DNA from: Berberis thunbergii
Lineage: Eukaryota; Streptophyta; Magnoliopsida; Ranunculales; Berberidaceae
DNA length: 64,000 bases
Assembly: GCA_003290165.1 (NCBI GenBank)
Contig: QNQO01000551.1
Span: 1 to 64,000, forward strand
Reading direction: 5' to 3'
The notes beneath the pieces were generated by a model, which searched no databases, was not told the DNA's origin, and was given only the letters and a program-made list of their open reading frames with translations. Below, piece by piece: positions 53,901-63,970 of this stretch (position 1 is its first letter; the number at the start of each line of letters is the position of its first letter). The translations under genes and the position numbers were made by a program.

Positions 53901-56900
53901 TAAAAGTATGGAGTTGTTACGTGTACCCGACTATTTTGCTGGATGCCCCCAACTTTATTTTTTAGATTTAGATTTAAAATTGCTTGGTGTACCCAACCAC
54001 ATTATGTTTACCCTAAAACAAAACCTCGAGAGAAGAAAAGTACTCCAATTGTTGATTGGCGACTTTGTATGAAGGGTTTTTAATTTAAAATTTTGGATGT
54101 AGGATTTTTGTAGGTTTTAAATGCAATTTTTTTAATACAATATAATAGTTGCAATAATTATGAAATTATATAATTTTATTTTTTATTTTAATACATATTA
54201 GTTTTGTCAACCCTTCTATGGTTAATGAACAAAATGAAATTTAATGAATGTTTGACTGAATTTTAGTTTTTTAGATAATGGTTACTTTTATTCTTTCACT
54301 TAAGTATTAATTAATATTCCTAAGCGAAAAAATTTCACTATCAAATGATTTTTATTAATAAAAATTAATTAGTCAATGTTACATATATTAGGTTAGTGCA
54401 ACAAAGTTGGAACATTTCAAAATATCAGTGTAACAACGTGTTGGTGCAAATTAGGCAAATAGTCGGATACACGTGCAACTCCCTTAATTAAATTGTGGTT
54501 AATTTAAGTATTAACCAATTATGCATTTTGCAAATTTATGGAATAGCCATCATGTCAATATTGGTTTGACACATTAAGGCTCAGTCGTAAACGGATAGGT
54601 TTGAATTTAGATAGAATGATACGAACCTGATTAGAGGCAAGACAACACAACCCATTGACCTAAAAGCATGGTTGTTGTAGTATTTTGGTTATGATTGTAT
54701 TATTACTTTTTTTAAAGTATTAGTAGCAATTGGGGCAGGGCAAGTACGGGTAACCGACACAAAATCTAAAAACCGAAAATTGGCCCGAAAAATTTGGGCC
54801 CGTATTTATGAGACCTGAAACCATCCCGAGTTGACCGGGTAATCGAGGTCCCGGTTAACCGAATTATGGGTCGGTCTCGGTCTTAAGAGCAACATTCAAA
54901 TTTAATTTTTAAAGTCCAAAATTCAGCCAAAATTGAATTTTATAAAGCTCTTCTCTCAAATCCCACATTATCACTTTATAAAGCCCAAATTGAAATTCAG
55001 CCCAAAATTCATTCACCATCTCTTCCCTCAAATCTTCCTTGAAATCCAGCCCAAAAATAGCAAAAATTTTTTTTTTTTAATTCCCGGGTCAGGCCGGGTA
55101 ATTGTCGACCTCAGGAACTATGAACCGACAACCAGACCGAGCATTCCGGGCCGGGCCGAGCTTTGGACCGACCGACTTTTATAATACCAATTTAAAACCT
55201 GGACCAAACCGAATTTTTCGGTCCGGTTCCCGGGCTGGGCCGATTTTTCGGTCTTAAATGCCCACCCCTAGTAGCAATGTAGTATGTGCATGAATGTCAT
55301 TTGTTCTTTATATTTTTGCCCACGTCATTTGACAAAAGTAGGGGTGAGCTAGAATACCCGTCGCGACCCGCTTCGATCTGAGCCAGTTCAAATCGGGACC
55401 AACCAATTTTTATCGTTTTTATCCCGGTCTTGGACCCGGACCGATTTGAACCAGGACAAGACCGATTTCAACAAATTTAGTCCCGTCCCAACCCGATTAG
55501 TCCCGATTATTGTAGCAAACCCAAATCAATTTAAAGCCCAATTTATTTTGTAAACCCAACCCATTTTGCAAATAGCTTATCACGATTTAGAGCAATTTAA
55601 AGATGAAATAATTGATTTGATTGTTTGATACCAAAACCCAGAGTTCAAAACCAAAAGTTTTTTTCTAGCTGTCTCCATCCATGTGTCTTCTTTACTGTAC
55701 AAATTAAAAAATATAACTAACCATATAAATGAGGGATATAAATATAGCTTTCTTATTTGCCTTTTCTAGCTTTGATGATAGTCAACTCTTCTTAAACTTG
55801 TTGCTTTGCCATTTTTATAAGCAGTCTTCTCATCACTCGCCATATGCTTTTGTATACGACACATATCATGTATCATTTATTGTTGCACTCCACTATACCA
55901 TTAAATTAAAGCATCGATCTGAATGTGTTGGAATTCTCGTCTTTGGGTTGGTTGGTAGCATCCTTCATCCTCATCACAAAAACCAGTAAACAATAGATAG
56001 AGAACTTGAAAAGCAAAGCATGATTCCCAACGCATGCTTCAAAATGAAAACTAGTAGAGACGACTAAATGATTTTGTTGACAAGTTTACTTCCATGGATT
56101 GAACCCACACGTTACAATAACAAAGCATAGAACAGAAAAACCAGAAGAAGATAAATCCCCTTTCACTGCCCAAGCAACCATGTTCTTGGTGCATGTTTTG
56201 ATTTTTTCTATTTTAACTTGTTTAAGTTCATCAACTTCAATACCTTCTTCAACCATTTCTCTTATCCACTTTCATCAAAGTTAGCCTGAATCCTCTCAAC
56301 CTAATTTGATGGAAACTTTTTTATTTCTCATATCCGATCTGATTTGAAATGGAACCACTACTCGTCGCGGTGATCTGGTTGTGGCTCCTTAACCCTTGCC
56401 GAAATTACATGTTTCTTGGCAAGTTCTCCTCAGCTCTGTTCATCCTCTTGAGATGGTATGGTCCCGACCCGGATTGGACTGTTCCAGTTCAAAACAGTTT
56501 GATACCAACCGGGTCAACCAAAAAAATGGATTTTCCAATCCGTACCGTTCCCGTTTCACTAGACTGGGATCGGGATAAGCCCAAACCCGGACTGACCCGA
56601 GCCGTGCCCACCCTTAGACAAAAGGCTTGATTAAACAACACTTGAAGCCTCATTAATGTATTTATTCTTTATTATTCTTGTGTAATAGTTAATACATATA
56701 TAATGTTTTTTTTTCCAAAATTTCACTATTTTTTAAATATTTTATCAACCAAAATTTAACAAACATCTAAAGCTTATGGCTTGCGCCTCGTAAAAGGTTA
56801 CTACCGCATTGCCCAATTAATCTTTTTTAAACCTTGCCTACAAGTTTCAATAATAGGACATCACTATATATATACAACAAAGGTTGAACAGTGTGTTCAT

Positions 56901-59900
56901 TTTATTTTAGTAATCTTATTTTATTTTTTAAGGGAAGACCATGAACTCATATTTTGGTGAAAGATATAATTTAGGGGAGAACCAGTCTCATATGAGACCC
57001 CGCACGAAAAATGTTTTCAGTTTAAAATGTGGTATCTACCCAAGCGATTGAAATTTCCACCTAATTTGACTTACAATATATAACTTCACAATAACATTGC
57101 CTTGAATGTTGACACAACCTAAAATTATTTAGTTTGCATGCTGAAATACAAAATTCCATTGAAAATGCGCTTAAAATTAAATTGACATAGATGAAGTTGA
57201 TAGTGTAAAGGGGGTGGATATGAAATTAATTAGCAAATAAGGTATGTTGAGTGTTGTAGGCACGAGTAATACACTCGTGTGTGTGTACATATACATACAT
57301 ATATGACCAACAAAATAAATTTTATAGTTAAAGAAAATATGGTAACGGTGAAGCATGTCCCCATATTGAATTTTTTAGTCTGACATGTCCAACACATCGT
57401 ATCCATGTCAATGTCATTACATAGTTGAAATGCAGATGACAATGGCTTTGCTCATCTTCACAAATTTGTATTTGTAGCCTGAGTAACCAGAGCTTCACTC
57501 TCGAATATTCCATCCTCACACATCTAGAGCTTAACTACTGAGGGCCTCATTCGAGAATGCCCATATGTCGGCCCACCTTAGCCTTAGGACCGAAGCTCTT
57601 TAATCTAATCTATACATTTCAGTGGCCTCGTAAGTTGGCACCCCTTCCATCACATTTTTGTTTTTGTTTTTTATTCTTTCTCTCGCACTTCATTTTTTGT
57701 AAACAAACCCTGTCTCACACACTTTGGCAAATAATGATTATATATTTATTTATTAAATAGGTCTCAATAAATCTGCTAATATCTCTTATTTCTATCAAAT
57801 TTCATGATTAGAATAAGTATTAAAAATCATTGTAAAATACAATGCAAAATTTGAATGTGTATGTATAAAGTTTGACTAGAGAAAGTTCTTCAATTTAGTT
57901 TGGCAAAGATATTAATTTTTATTTCTCCAATTATTTTGGAGTTGCCTAGGTGTTGCATTCACAGAATGGTCATATCGAAGACATGCCACAAAGGAAGCAC
58001 CAAAAGAGAGTGACCGTGTTAAAGACACAGTGTATCATGGTATCTTCAACACGGCCACACACTTTTGGTGCTTGCGTCGTACCATATCTTCATAATTGCC
58101 CATCTCATGCATGTAAAGCTAGCACAACCCTTCATTCAGGACGTCAAAAATGAAAATAGTATGTTTGCTAACCTAAAACTAAAGTTCCCTTTTTAACTAT
58201 GAGAGTGAAATACTCACAACTCAACTGCATATAATGTTCTTCAGATTACCCTTAATCTTCATCAATTTATTCACATTTTTTTATCATAACAAAGGATACA
58301 GCTAGTCCTAATGATCTAAAGCCATTAAGAAGACACGAGGCGATTCTTTCTTTTATATGCCATCTCCCATTTTGGGAGAAATGTGATAATGTTCTGTAAA
58401 AGCCACACATTCATTAAATCCCCAACGAGTCACTACTCACCCTTAAACCGAACTGCACAAGCCATTAATCAAACTTGTGAGAAAACTTCAATAAAATGGA
58501 GTATAAAGATGGGCGGCCAACTACTTGACTGTATGCAAATTTCATGTTTAATGGGCAGCAAAAGTGCAATCAGAATAGAATATCAATGGATCAATAATAA
58601 GAGTACACCAACAATCTTACTGAACGTAATTGATCAAGAATTCATCAAAAGCACAAAGTTTTTGGAGTTCCATCATGCTTTTTTATATCTCTATCTATAG
58701 AAGAAATTTCATTCACTGTGCATTCATAATGTAATTCAAAGTTCTCACGAGAGACCCAAAAAAAGAATAAGAAGTACCAGAGCCACTTCCAGAAACGACG
58801 GGAGCGACGAATCTTCTTATTTCTGTTTAAGAGAAAACACAACAAATCAACGATTATATTGTGTTGACTATGATATCAGATTATAAACATAACGGCTGAT
58901 CTCAATGATCATACATTGATATAAAAGGATCAGGATTTGTCGTTACAAAATCATCAACCCTGTGAATATTGTAAACTTCTGTCAGTGAAAATGAATTGAA
59001 GCTAAGATTGCAAATATCAATAAGATGAAGAAAAATGCCCATAACATGAACCTTCATTGCTTTAGATGTCTAATATGCCTAAAATAAAAGACAAGATGTC
59101 AAAATAAATGAATAAAACATACTCTTTGCAGCTTCTAGAAGCAAGTTGAAGGCCTTCACATGATCTTAACTCTTCCTGCTTCCAAGCATATTCGTGTGAG
59201 ATTCTCAATCAACCAACAAAGTAATAAATATGAAAATAATAAATACCATTATCATCCAAGAATTACTAGTTAATATAAAAATGCCATCATCCGTATTGTA
59301 TGTTACACTTTTTGAAGTTTTGGGATGGCAAAACAGCTCTACAATCTCAATTTCCCTTTTTTGAACAACATGAAAGCTTATGACTCCAAGTAATGACCCG
59401 TAAGATGGTCCAAGGAACATAGCTGCAGAGCTCGACTCAAATCATAATATAGATTACCTCAAGGATGCAGCAATGTAATTTCATAAATACCACATGATAT
59501 CTAAAATTCACATATCAAATTTTAGCCGGATGGACAGAGTGCTTGATTTATCATTCCAAGGGAAGTTTATGTAATTGTGATCAAGGAATGTGATTTCTCG
59601 AAATATGTCAAAATTTCACCGAATATTTCTTATTTTGAAGTTATCGAAATCTCTTTCGTAATCCGAAATATGTCGAAATTTTTCAAAGAAAAGAAATAAA
59701 TATTTTAATCTCTATATGTTTTAACATGTTATAATGTTATTTTAGTATAAAAAAATTGTTATGTGATTGATTCTTATATAATATTCAGTTTGTATCACAC
59801 TACGAATCGTGTGTGACTTTTTTTATGTAGTATTTAAGCGATTAAAATGCATAATTTATATTATTAAATTTAAAATCACGACCGAAATTTTTACGTTTTT

Positions 59901-60942
59901 CTACACAAAATGAAATATTTCTTAAAATTAGGAATCCGAAATTAACTCGTAAAACGAAATCACAATCCTTGGTCGTGATTTTAATCAAGATTAAATAGGA
60001 AAGTGATGATAGAAAATTGGAAATCAAGTGATTTGAACAATTTATGTACTTAAGCCGGAATTTGCTATATGTTTCCGGAAAATTATTCATCTAAAAGAGC
60101 TTCTAAAGCTACCATCGTTTTTTGTTGTATTTATAACAATTGAGTTTGTACTGGGTACATGGAAATATGGATTTTGTTCAAACTATCTAGTTCATTCGTA
60201 AGAGTGACCACCATGATTGTATTTGCACAAAGTTAGTTTGAGGTGGCTCTGCTTATCAACGCTGGAAACATTAAATGGAAATGAGAATGATGATGAATTG
60301 GTGCTCTATGTCATCTATTATTTTCTAAAACTATTTGAAAGCCATGCTAATTATCTACCATATCTTTTTGTTCCTACAAGTGATAGAGAACTTCATTGGT
60401 GTACTGTAGAATATAATTTTTAGTGATATTGAAATATCCAAATTTTCATTCATTCTAGTACCAGGCAACTTTGCGAAAGCGAAACAACTGGTAATTCGGT
60501 CAGGGGAAGGTAAGTTAGCCACAATTTGGATTCAGTTCTTGTCAACCCAAACATTACCATTGTTTTCAATAAATAAATAATAAATTTTAAAAAAAAAAAT
60601 CTCATTCTTAATCTTCAAAACAGAGTATGCACTGCACTAGAGAAGTTGGCAATAACTAATTGATATTTTATAGATATTAGAAAAATGATATGGTGTTGGG
60701 TCCCTCCATTAAGCAATTATTACATACAGCTGGTGTAAGAAAGCAGCAAGTAACTGACTGACCTCAAGGAAACCAATTTGGCGCTCCAAGACCTCAACTT
60801 TGGCGAGCTCCCTTCGTTTTCCTGATAGATCGGGGTACTTGGGAGGGGATCTAGGGGTAGGAAACGATAAACTACATGTTGCTAAAGAAGAAGAAGAAGA
60901 AGAGGAGGAGTGGTTGTTGACATCAACAGCAGCAGAAGCCAT
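50686..60942 (-). CDS. AGG3: AGG3-like type C G-protein gamma subunit (five coding exons)
   Basis: The product pairs with G-beta and tethers the dimer to the plasma membrane. AGG3/GS3-type subunits regulate organ and seed size. Exons (minus strand): 60763-60942, 59123-59175, 58915-58959, 58778-58822 and 50686-50989, with phases agreeing at every junction. The predicted length is about 208 residues (Arabidopsis AGG3 is about 250). Residues 1-40 are a Ser/Pro-rich lead. YPDLSGKRRELAKVEVLERQ starts the gamma-like coiled coil. DPFI stands where DPL(L/I) is usual. The plant signature FWKWLC closes the domain. The last exon is a tail of about 100 residues with nearly 30 Cys and no CaaX box, the mark of type C. 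Intron 4 is about 7.8 kb and full of transposons. All coding exons are open. Expression is plausible but not shown. A terminal-exon duplication elsewhere cannot be excluded. Confidence 0.85.
51690..51978 (-). repeat. Second copy of the AGG3-like 5' UTR, inside intron 4
   Basis: About 290 bp match 60905-61255 in the same orientation, including CACTCTCTATCC, AAATGTGACGAAAGAGAGA, GCAGTTGTGCAGGAGCCACAG and AAGAAGAGTTAATAAA. The copy keeps the codons for VDVNNH but lacks the ATGGCTTC of exon 1, and homology ends there. It is a duplicated leader/promoter-proximal piece without a start codon. Confidence 0.8.
51979..52918. other. AGG3-like intron 4, part with nothing recognised
   Basis: AT-rich intron DNA. 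The flanks of the leader duplication share TCGGAGGC.TGTC.GA words (51645, 52037). No element boundaries are seen. Confidence 0.4.
52960..53425. repeat. Two tandem palindromic units, the first split by a LINE tail
   Basis: Units begin TACATTTTATTTACAA and end TTTGTAAATAAAATGTA, so each is an inverted-repeat unit of about 95-100 bp. Unit 1 (52983-53305) is interrupted by the insertion at 53044-53270. Unit 2 is 53319-53400. The pattern is of a MITE dimer. Confidence 0.6.
53044..53270 (+). mobile_element. 5'-truncated LINE tail with target duplication
   Basis: The 3' end reads CACTGGAGGTTTAATAAAAA with a poly-A tail. AAATCGAACGGCGTTA on the left and AAATCGAATGGCGTAA on the right form a 15-16 bp target duplication with two mismatches. 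Confidence 0.7.
53744..54483. mobile_element. TIR element (740 bp) flanked by TTAATTAA
   Basis: The left end GGGAATTACTACGTGTACCC and the complement of the right end GGGAGTTGCACGTGTATCC form imperfect inverted repeats of about 30 bp, with GTTGCACCAAC-type words inside both. TTAATTAA lies at 53736-53743 and 54484-54491. A related subterminal block (GTTACGTGTACCCGACTATTT) recurs internally near 53907. It is non-coding. The superfamily is uncertain, since the flanking repeat is palindromic and could be 4 or 8 bp. Confidence 0.7.
54731..55270. mobile_element. hAT-like non-autonomous element 2 (540 bp)
   Basis: GTAGCAAT flanks it at 54723-54730 and 55271-55278. The right end TGCCCACCCCTA is intact, and the left end (TGGGGCAGGGCAAG) is mutated. 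Subterminal parts are rich in CGGGT/ACCGA/CCGGG words. It has no transposase. Same family as 23911-24719 by the termini. Confidence 0.8.
55339..56616. mobile_element. hAT-like non-autonomous element 3 (1278 bp)
   Basis: GACAAAAG flanks it at 55331-55338 and 56617-56624. Termini are TAGGGGTGAGCT and TGCCCACCCTTA. Both ends carry CCCG/CGGGA-type subterminal repeats. The middle 700 bp is AT-rich with short open frames, including a hydrophobic one at 55729-55989, which I do not consider genes. Confidence 0.85.
56625..57976. other. AGG3-like intron 4, AT-rich, nothing recognised
   Basis: No coding, repeat or RNA signal that I can support is present. Confidence 0.4.
57977..58091. ncRNA. miRNA-like or fold-back hairpin in intron 4
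   Basis: GAAGACATGCCACAAAGG and the following 30 bases pair with the reverse complement of the right arm, which ends ACCATATCTTC. The core is a perfect AAGCACCAAAAG/CTTTTGGTGCTT stretch and a near-perfect CCGTGTT. In all, about 46 bp of stem with around ten mismatches enclose a small loop. The size and mismatch level suit a plant miRNA precursor, but also a young fold-back MITE. No known miRNA sequence is recognised. The strand is undetermined because both arms are symmetrical. Confidence 0.4.
58778..58822 (-). CDS. AGG3: AGG3-like exon 4
   Basis: This exon is 45 nt, from acceptor TTAAACAG to donor CTCTG|GTACTT. It reads NKKIRRSRRFWKWL. The split Cys codon (TG|T) is completed by exon 5. Confidence 0.86.
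58915..58959 (-). CDS. AGG3: AGG3-like exon 3
   Basis: This exon is 45 nt, from acceptor TTCACAG to donor TCAAT|GTATGA. It reads (E)VDDFVTTNPDPFIS, including the DPL-type motif. Confidence 0.85.
59123..59175 (-). CDS. AGG3: AGG3-like exon 2
   Basis: This exon is 53 nt, from acceptor GGAAGCAG to donor AAAGA|GTATGT. It reads EELRSCEGLQLASRSCK plus two bases, continuing the coiled coil. Confidence 0.85.
59582..59971. mobile_element. MITE family M1, copy 2 (390 bp), in AGG3-like intron 1
   Basis: The ends CAAGGAATGTGATTTCTCG and CGAAATCACAATCCTTG are inverted repeats of about 17 bp. The whole interior aligns with 26300-26691. Confidence 0.65.
60763..60942 (-). CDS. AGG3: AGG3-like exon 1
   Basis: 60 codons run from ATG at 60942 to GGTTTCCTTGAG|GTCAGT, phase 0. 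It encodes the Ser run, PRSPPKYPDL and the first half of the gamma-like helix. Confidence 0.87.
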
Positions 60943-61255
60943 TTGAAATCAATCACTCTCTATCCAGAAATGACCAGAAATGAAGAAACAGAGTGAGAGT
61001 GAGAGTGTGAGAGGTAAGAGGTACAAGTAGTAAAAAATGTGACGAAAGAGAGAAAGAGGAAGAAGCAATTAGGGTTTCTGAAAATGATGACAGTTGTGCA
61101 GGAGCCACAGCTCTGCAACTGCAAGTTAATACATTGAATGAGGAGTGACTCTGCTCAGTCTCAAAATACGGATAGCGTACCGAGACGAAGCGATCAGCGC
61201 CTCCACCTCCACATCTGATGAGTCGATAGTAAGAAAGAAGAAGAGTTAATAAAGG
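60943..61255 (-). promoter_or_regulatory. AGG3-like 5' UTR region
   Basis: CT-rich on the minus strand (TCTTTCTCTCTTTCGTCACA, CACTCTCACTCTC), typical of plant leaders. Its duplication in intron 4 covers this region. A precise transcription start cannot be set. Confidence 0.5.
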
Positions 61256-61405
61256 GCGTTGTAAGCGAAGAAGGTGTTGTCCGCACGGAACCATTTTGCA
61301 GAGGAGAGAGAGTGAGGTGTTGTTGGTCTCAAAGTGGAAACTCTACTCATTCACCAAGTCTGAAGCATCACAGAGGCGAAAAGCTCGACGTCGTATTTCA
61401 GACCG

Positions 61406-61411
61406 CACGTG
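61406..61411. promoter_or_regulatory. G-box (CACGTG)
   Basis: It sits in GCACGTGA, about 465 bp upstream of the AGG3-like ATG. It is a possible bZIP/bHLH site, and a 6-bp match is weak on its own. Confidence 0.3.
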
Positions 61412-61419
61412 ACTATTAT

Positions 61420-62281
61420 TGAACAAAGAGAAACTAAAATAATAAATGAATAAAGCATTTTTGGGTTGTGCTCCATCCAAGACGAAGCCAAGGCCCTCAG
61501 GCAGGTTCAGAACTTGTCACCATCATCTCTGCTTTATTTCAACCAAAAAATCTAGGAGAGGGATTTTGGGCCTGGCTACCCTTCTCGTCTCTCCAATTGT
61601 TTAACACTGATGGACCTTTCATCATAAAGGCAAAACAACCTTGATCACTAGGCCACTGTAAAAGTTTGTGCAGCTAATGAAAGATCTTGCGGTTCATCGG
61701 CCGCAAAACGCTTAACGCTTCGGCAAGGCAGTTTGTGACCCCAGGCTTGAGCAGGTGGAGTAGGCTCTGGAGAGGCCCGAGAGGGCTACTCGGGTAATAT
61801 GGACGTAGGGTTCGTAGAAGCAAAATGATAAATCTGGTATTTGTTAAGGGTGGACTAAAAAATAAAAAATTTATATCTAAACTTTTAATTAATAAAGAAA
61901 ATATAACTATCAAAAGTACATTACACATATCAAATTGAATTCAATATAGTTTAATTTTAAATCAAAATAAGATCACAATATCGATAATCTTAGTAATGGC
62001 AAATGAGTTTGGATCATTTGCTAAGAATATTAGACTTTCAACCACTGTACCAACAAAGACAAGTAAAAATAATTGAATGAACAATTATTATATTGTATTA
62101 ATTTTAAAGTATTTAATAAAAATATTTTGAAAAGTGAAATAACTCGCCCCCTTGGTAGTTTCGTTCCTTGGTGTAACTACGTGCCCTTTGCATCTTAAAA
62201 CCTTCTATTGTGGATGGTCTCTAAACCCAACTATCAATATTCACACGTGCTAGGTTGCTAGCTTCTTCAAACTTATCTCCG
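61420..62281. other. Intergenic DNA, nothing firmly recognised
   Basis: A CAGTGGCCTAGTGATCAAGG word (minus strand, near 61648) resembles a SINE A box, but no B box or tail supports it. The rest is AT-rich. Confidence 0.35.
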
Positions 62282-62329
62282 CATCACATCACATCACATC
62301 ACATCACATCACATCACATCACATCACAC
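62282..62329. repeat. (ATCAC)n microsatellite
   Basis: It contains nine to ten perfect pentanucleotide repeats. Confidence 0.95.
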
Positions 62330-62429
62330 TCTATGGCATATAGACTTATTAAGTACGTTATGGTTACCATGTTGACTTTCAAATTATTTATATATATATA
62401 TAATTCATGGAGATTTGGAATGCCTAATA

Positions 62430-63050
62430 AGCTTATTTGAAAGCAAGGTTTTGATTTATTTTTTGCAATGTTTCATGAGCTTTGAATTTATTTGAATTGG
62501 TCGAGATTTAGTTGGAATCATTGAGTCATTGAAAGAGTATTCATAAGGAAGACGAACAACATGATGATGGCGATGCCAAAAAACATTTGGAAGTTCAGAA
62601 CATAATTCATTTATCAAATGTTCTTGATATTAAACAATTTGAGTTTGGAGTTTAGGGTCTTGAACTTGCTGATCAATGCGTCTAAATGCAATGTCTGCTT
62701 TGAGGGATTGCAAATGTTGTTGTTTTTGAGAAATGAAATTAAGAAAACAAGTATCATTTCTGATATTGTTGATTTCTATAATTTCAGGTAGATAAATGAA
62801 AATTCAACATCTGTTCCAAGAATTTGGGTTTTTATGCCCGATGTTGTAACAGAAAATGGATAGATTGCAGCAAAAAAATGGTGTTCCAAGTATCATCTTT
62901 TGGACCATGTTTAGACAAGCAAAAAATTTTGTTTGATATAAACTTTATCTTGGCAGATACGAGCATTGGTTAATTTATATTGTATAGCCAGCTTGGAATT
63001 GGTGGTTGTATACAATTTTTGTTTTGTAAGTTTAAAATATTTGGTAGGTA
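62430..63050 (-). pseudogene. Caulimovirid protease end and reverse transcriptase N-terminus
   Basis: Frames are broken by several stops, but the end of the protease domain (Ile-Leu-Gly-Thr-Pro near 62875) and the conserved start of the reverse transcriptase are recognisable. The catalytic YxDD region and RNase H are absent, beyond the point where homology stops. Confidence 0.65.
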
Positions 63051-63548
63051 TTAATCATTCCGCAACGCAGTTAAGATCAGCATCAGAATCAATAAGAGTT
63101 TTACAAGGGATAGTAATCTTTTTATTGATAACGAGTTTACTTTGCAAAACCATCGCTGATGTGTAACTTTGTTGATTTCATTAAGAAAAAGATGAGTAAT
63201 CTCTACAGGGGTTTCAGAAGAAGACGTCACATCAGGTAAAGATGTATTTTGTAATCCATTGATACGAATATCAAGGAGATAATGATTTTGCTTTAAAATC
63301 ATAATATCTTTTTTGATATGATTAACTTCTTGTTGAAGATCAGATAAATTGACAGGGATAGAAGAGGTGGATCTTCTAAATCTATCAATAACTTGTTTAT
63401 GATCATAAAAATCATTTATGACCTCTGGGGTTGGTTTTGTGGTTAAGTTTGTTTTGATGTGTTGAAGATATTTTGTTTTAAAGGATGGATCTTTAATACG
63501 ATCAACAAAATCTAAGAAGATACTAGATTCTTTTGTTTTGGAAAGCAT
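63051..63548 (-). pseudogene. Caulimovirid region between coat protein and protease
   Basis: 165 codons, mostly a charged helical linker with a possible coiled coil, lead into the protease start. At the catalytic Asp the following residues read Ser-Asp-Ala, so the glycine of the usual Asp-(Ser/Thr)-Gly triad is replaced. This copy could not encode an active protease. The frame then closes at a stop. Confidence 0.65.
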
Positions 63549-63970
63549 ATTGATGCTTTGAGGTTATGACAATGGCATGCTTCTACGCATTCTTCATCAT
63601 CGATTTTTTTGGAATGATTAGAATCAGAAGAATAATTCAAATTAAAAATTTGAAGATCTTCGTCTGAATTATCTGATTCAGAGTTCATCAAGACTTGTAA
63701 AAACATGTTCTTGATATCTTTAGGAGCTTGGAGTTCTTGAATCGTTTGGGTTGTTCTGCAATTCTTTGCATAGTGACCAAGACGACCACATTTAAAGCAA
63801 ACGGGCTTTGAATGGGTATGGGCTAAATACTTCTTGAATGGTTTGGTAGACTTAGGTTTATGCGTACCATGTTTATTAGGCTGACTATAATATTGATTAT
63901 AGTCTTTGGGCTTAAGTTGTTTAGGTCCATAAGGTTTTTTGGACTTAAATTGTCGAGCAGGATGAGACAT
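63512..63970 (-). pseudogene. Caulimovirid coat protein, C-terminal part
   Basis: Lys/Pro/Tyr-rich basic segment, then a zinc knuckle of the CX2CX4HX4C type near 63760-63805, then a Ser/Asp/Glu-rich region. This layout is usual for the nucleic-acid-binding end of caulimovirid capsid proteins. It ends at a frame break near 63512-63548. The window truncates it upstream. Confidence 0.72.

Noticed and set aside
61640..61670. A third SINE on the minus strand
   Set aside because: Only an A-box-like word is present, with no B box at the right distance, no tail and no target duplication.
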